From Draconibacterium sediminis (lineage in GTDB: Bacteria; Bacteroidota; Bacteroidia; Bacteroidales; Prolixibacteraceae), in assembly GCF_000949475.1 (NCBI RefSeq), contig NZ_JRHC01000001.1, positions 2,046,001-2,110,000 of the forward strand: a stretch of 64,000 nt of DNA, written 5' to 3'. The translations under genes were made by a program, and so were the position numbers. The notes beneath the pieces are model-generated. The model searched no databases. It worked only from the letters and a program-made list of their open reading frames with translations, and was not told the DNA's origin. Below, piece by piece: positions 63,010 to 64,000 of the stretch (position 1 is the first letter of the stretch; each line of letters opens with the position of its first letter).

Positions 63010-64000
63010 CTAGAATTTGAAATTATAAGTGATGGATGGGATAGGAGCTCCGATAATCGACAAACGGATAAATTCTGTTTGATTCGGATTGTCTTCGTTT
63101 GCCTCCGGAGTAATCGAATAAGCATTTCGTCGTCCGTAAACATTATACACCGACACGTTTATCGATTGTTTAAAACGGCGGTTCGCATTCTTTTTAAAGT
63201 CGTAGGTAAACGAAAGATCCAGGCGGTTGTAATCCGGAATCCGGTTGCTGTTGCGGGCCGAATATTCGTAAACCTGGTTGCCCTGAACATAGTATTTAGC
63301 CACCGGGTACGATGTTGGATTTCCGGTTGCATAAACAAAATTGGCTGCAAAGTTCCAGCGGTCGTTCAGTTGGTAACTCGATACCAGCGAAAGATCGTGT
63401 GTGCGATCGTACGACGATGGATACGGATTTCCGTTGTTAATACCCGGAATTTCGCGCTCGGTTTTCGACCAGGTGTAACCCACCCAACCGGTAAGTTTCC
63501 CTTTCGATTTTTTTACCAGTGCTTCCAGTCCTTTCGAGGTACCTGAGCCGTGCAGCAATTCGGTTTCAATAGCATCGTTCAAAAACAGTTCCGCTCCTTC
63601 AATGTAATCCAGAACATTATGCATGTCTTTGTAATAAACCTCAACAGATGTTTCATACATGTTTTGCTGGAAGTTTCGGAAATAGCCGAGCGATACCTGA
63701 TCAACTTTCAGCGGTTTGATGTAAGTGCTCGATGGCAACCAAATATCAAGTGGTGTAGGTGATTGTGTATTCGAAATTAGGTGCAGGTTTTGCACCATTC
63801 TGTTATACGATCCTTTTACCGAACTATTCCGGTCGAGGGTGTATTTCATGCTAAAACGTGGCTCCAGATGAACAAAGGCATCGCCGATTTTATCGTTCTT
63901 TCCGTAGCTAATGGTTTCAATAATTTCATTCTTATCAGGATTTTCAGGATCTGCGTAAATATTAACTTCTCCTTTACCAACCTGCTGAAAATGACTTAAA
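63010..64000 (-). CDS. TonB-dependent receptor, 3' part (continues past the window)
   Basis: The minus-strand frame is open from the last base of the window to 63010, so only the C-terminal ~330 residues are seen. The sequence is barrel-like: FVHLEPRFSMKYTLDR, NRMVQNLHLISNTQSPTPLDIWLPSS, YRNLDLS-type segments such as RIPDYNRLDLSFTYDF, then NVYGRRNAYS, and the terminal aromatic strand SITYNFKF. The Met at 63849 is an internal residue, not the start. With the DUF4249 lipoprotein directly downstream it forms the common receptor/accessory pair. No plug or carboxypeptidase-like domain is in view. Confidence 0.9.
   Translation of the reverse strand, partial: LSHFQQVGKGEVNIYADPENPDKNEIIETISYGKNDKIGDAFVHLEPRFSMKYTLDRNSSVKGSYNRMVQNLHLISNTQSPTPLDIWLPSSTYIKPLKVDQVSLGYFRNFQQNMYETSVEVYYKDMHNVLDYIEGAELFLNDAIETELLHGSGTSKGLEALVKKSKGKLTGWVGYTWSKTEREIPGINNGNPYPSSYDRTHDLSLVSSYQLNDRWNFAANFVYATGNPTSYPVAKYYVQGNQVYEYSARNSNRIPDYNRLDLSFTYDFKKNANRRFKQSINVSVYNVYGRRNAYSITPEANEDNPNQTEFIRLSIIGAPIPSITYNFKF

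Noticed and set aside
63010-63849. Separate 279-residue gene starting at the Met at 63849
   Set aside because: The frame stays open to the window edge with receptor-barrel sequence before the Met (HLEPRFS), so it is the 3' part of a longer receptor gene.
1-64000. CRISPR arrays, insertion sequences, prophage or integrase genes
   Set aside because: No direct-repeat/spacer pattern, transposase or integrase motif was seen on either strand.

Overview
The window reads as a Bacteroidota chromosome, probably a Bacteroidales/Marinilabiliales-type glycan degrader. The order-level guess is inference. The evidence is a SusC/SusD pair with an ECF sigma/FecR anti-sigma switch, Bacteroidota-only families (DUF4249, DUF5606, DUF4959/DUF5000-type surface lipoproteins), and promoters of the TTTG-N21-TAnnTTTG type. 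By eye the first ~40 kb is AT-rich; the housekeeping part after ~46 kb looks less so.

Region 1 (1-9.7 kb), all + strand: ECF sigma factor, FecR-like anti-sigma, STN-bearing SusC, SusD, and two surface lipoproteins with F5/8-type (DUF5000-like) C-termini, closed by a terminator at 9839-9870. A ~950-base decayed spacer follows; it carries a frameshifted scrap of an L-fucose/D-arabinose isomerase gene (10541-10599).

Region 2 (10.8-42.5 kb), all + strand and mostly with gaps under 140 bases: a GH116-like enzyme, two tandem GH43-like beta-propeller lipoproteins, a nucleotide-pyrophosphatase-like phosphodiesterase, a DUF6786-like lipoprotein, a FucP-like sugar permease, a GH20 hexosaminidase, a GH29 fucosidase, a GHL6-like putative hydrolase, four consecutive GH172 (DUF2961) proteins, a second GH20, an AraB-type ribulokinase, an inositol-monophosphatase-like enzyme, a metallophosphoesterase/PQQ-propeller fusion, a DUF2490-like outer-membrane protein, and FucI (L-fucose/D-arabinose isomerase) ahead of an 11-bp terminator. 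Read as a pathway, this suggests uptake and dismantling of a complex glycan containing furanosidic D-arabinose plus hexosamine and possibly fucose. Released D-arabinose would go to D-ribulose (FucI) and D-ribulose 5-phosphate (ribulokinase). No fuculose-phosphate aldolase is present, which favours D-arabinose over L-fucose as the intracellular product. This is the most interesting system in the window.

Region 3 (43-46.1 kb): an unrecognised protein, a GNAT acetyltransferase, an SRAP (YedK/HMCES-like) protein that has lost three of its four catalytic residues, tRNA-Leu(GAG) and a small lipoprotein.

Region 4 (46.5-64 kb): ordinary core genes. These are purL, a DJ-1/PfpI protein, an RpoE-like ECF sigma factor, a TonB-dependent receptor with a strong 5'-leader hairpin, a DUF5606 protein, a DEDD exonuclease with a forced TTG start, an OmpA protein with TSP3 repeats, argS, a MOSC protein, the ybbR-coaE-djlA-like operon, and a DUF4249 lipoprotein downstream of a TonB receptor that runs off the end of the window. 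Many gene ends here carry clear hairpin terminators.
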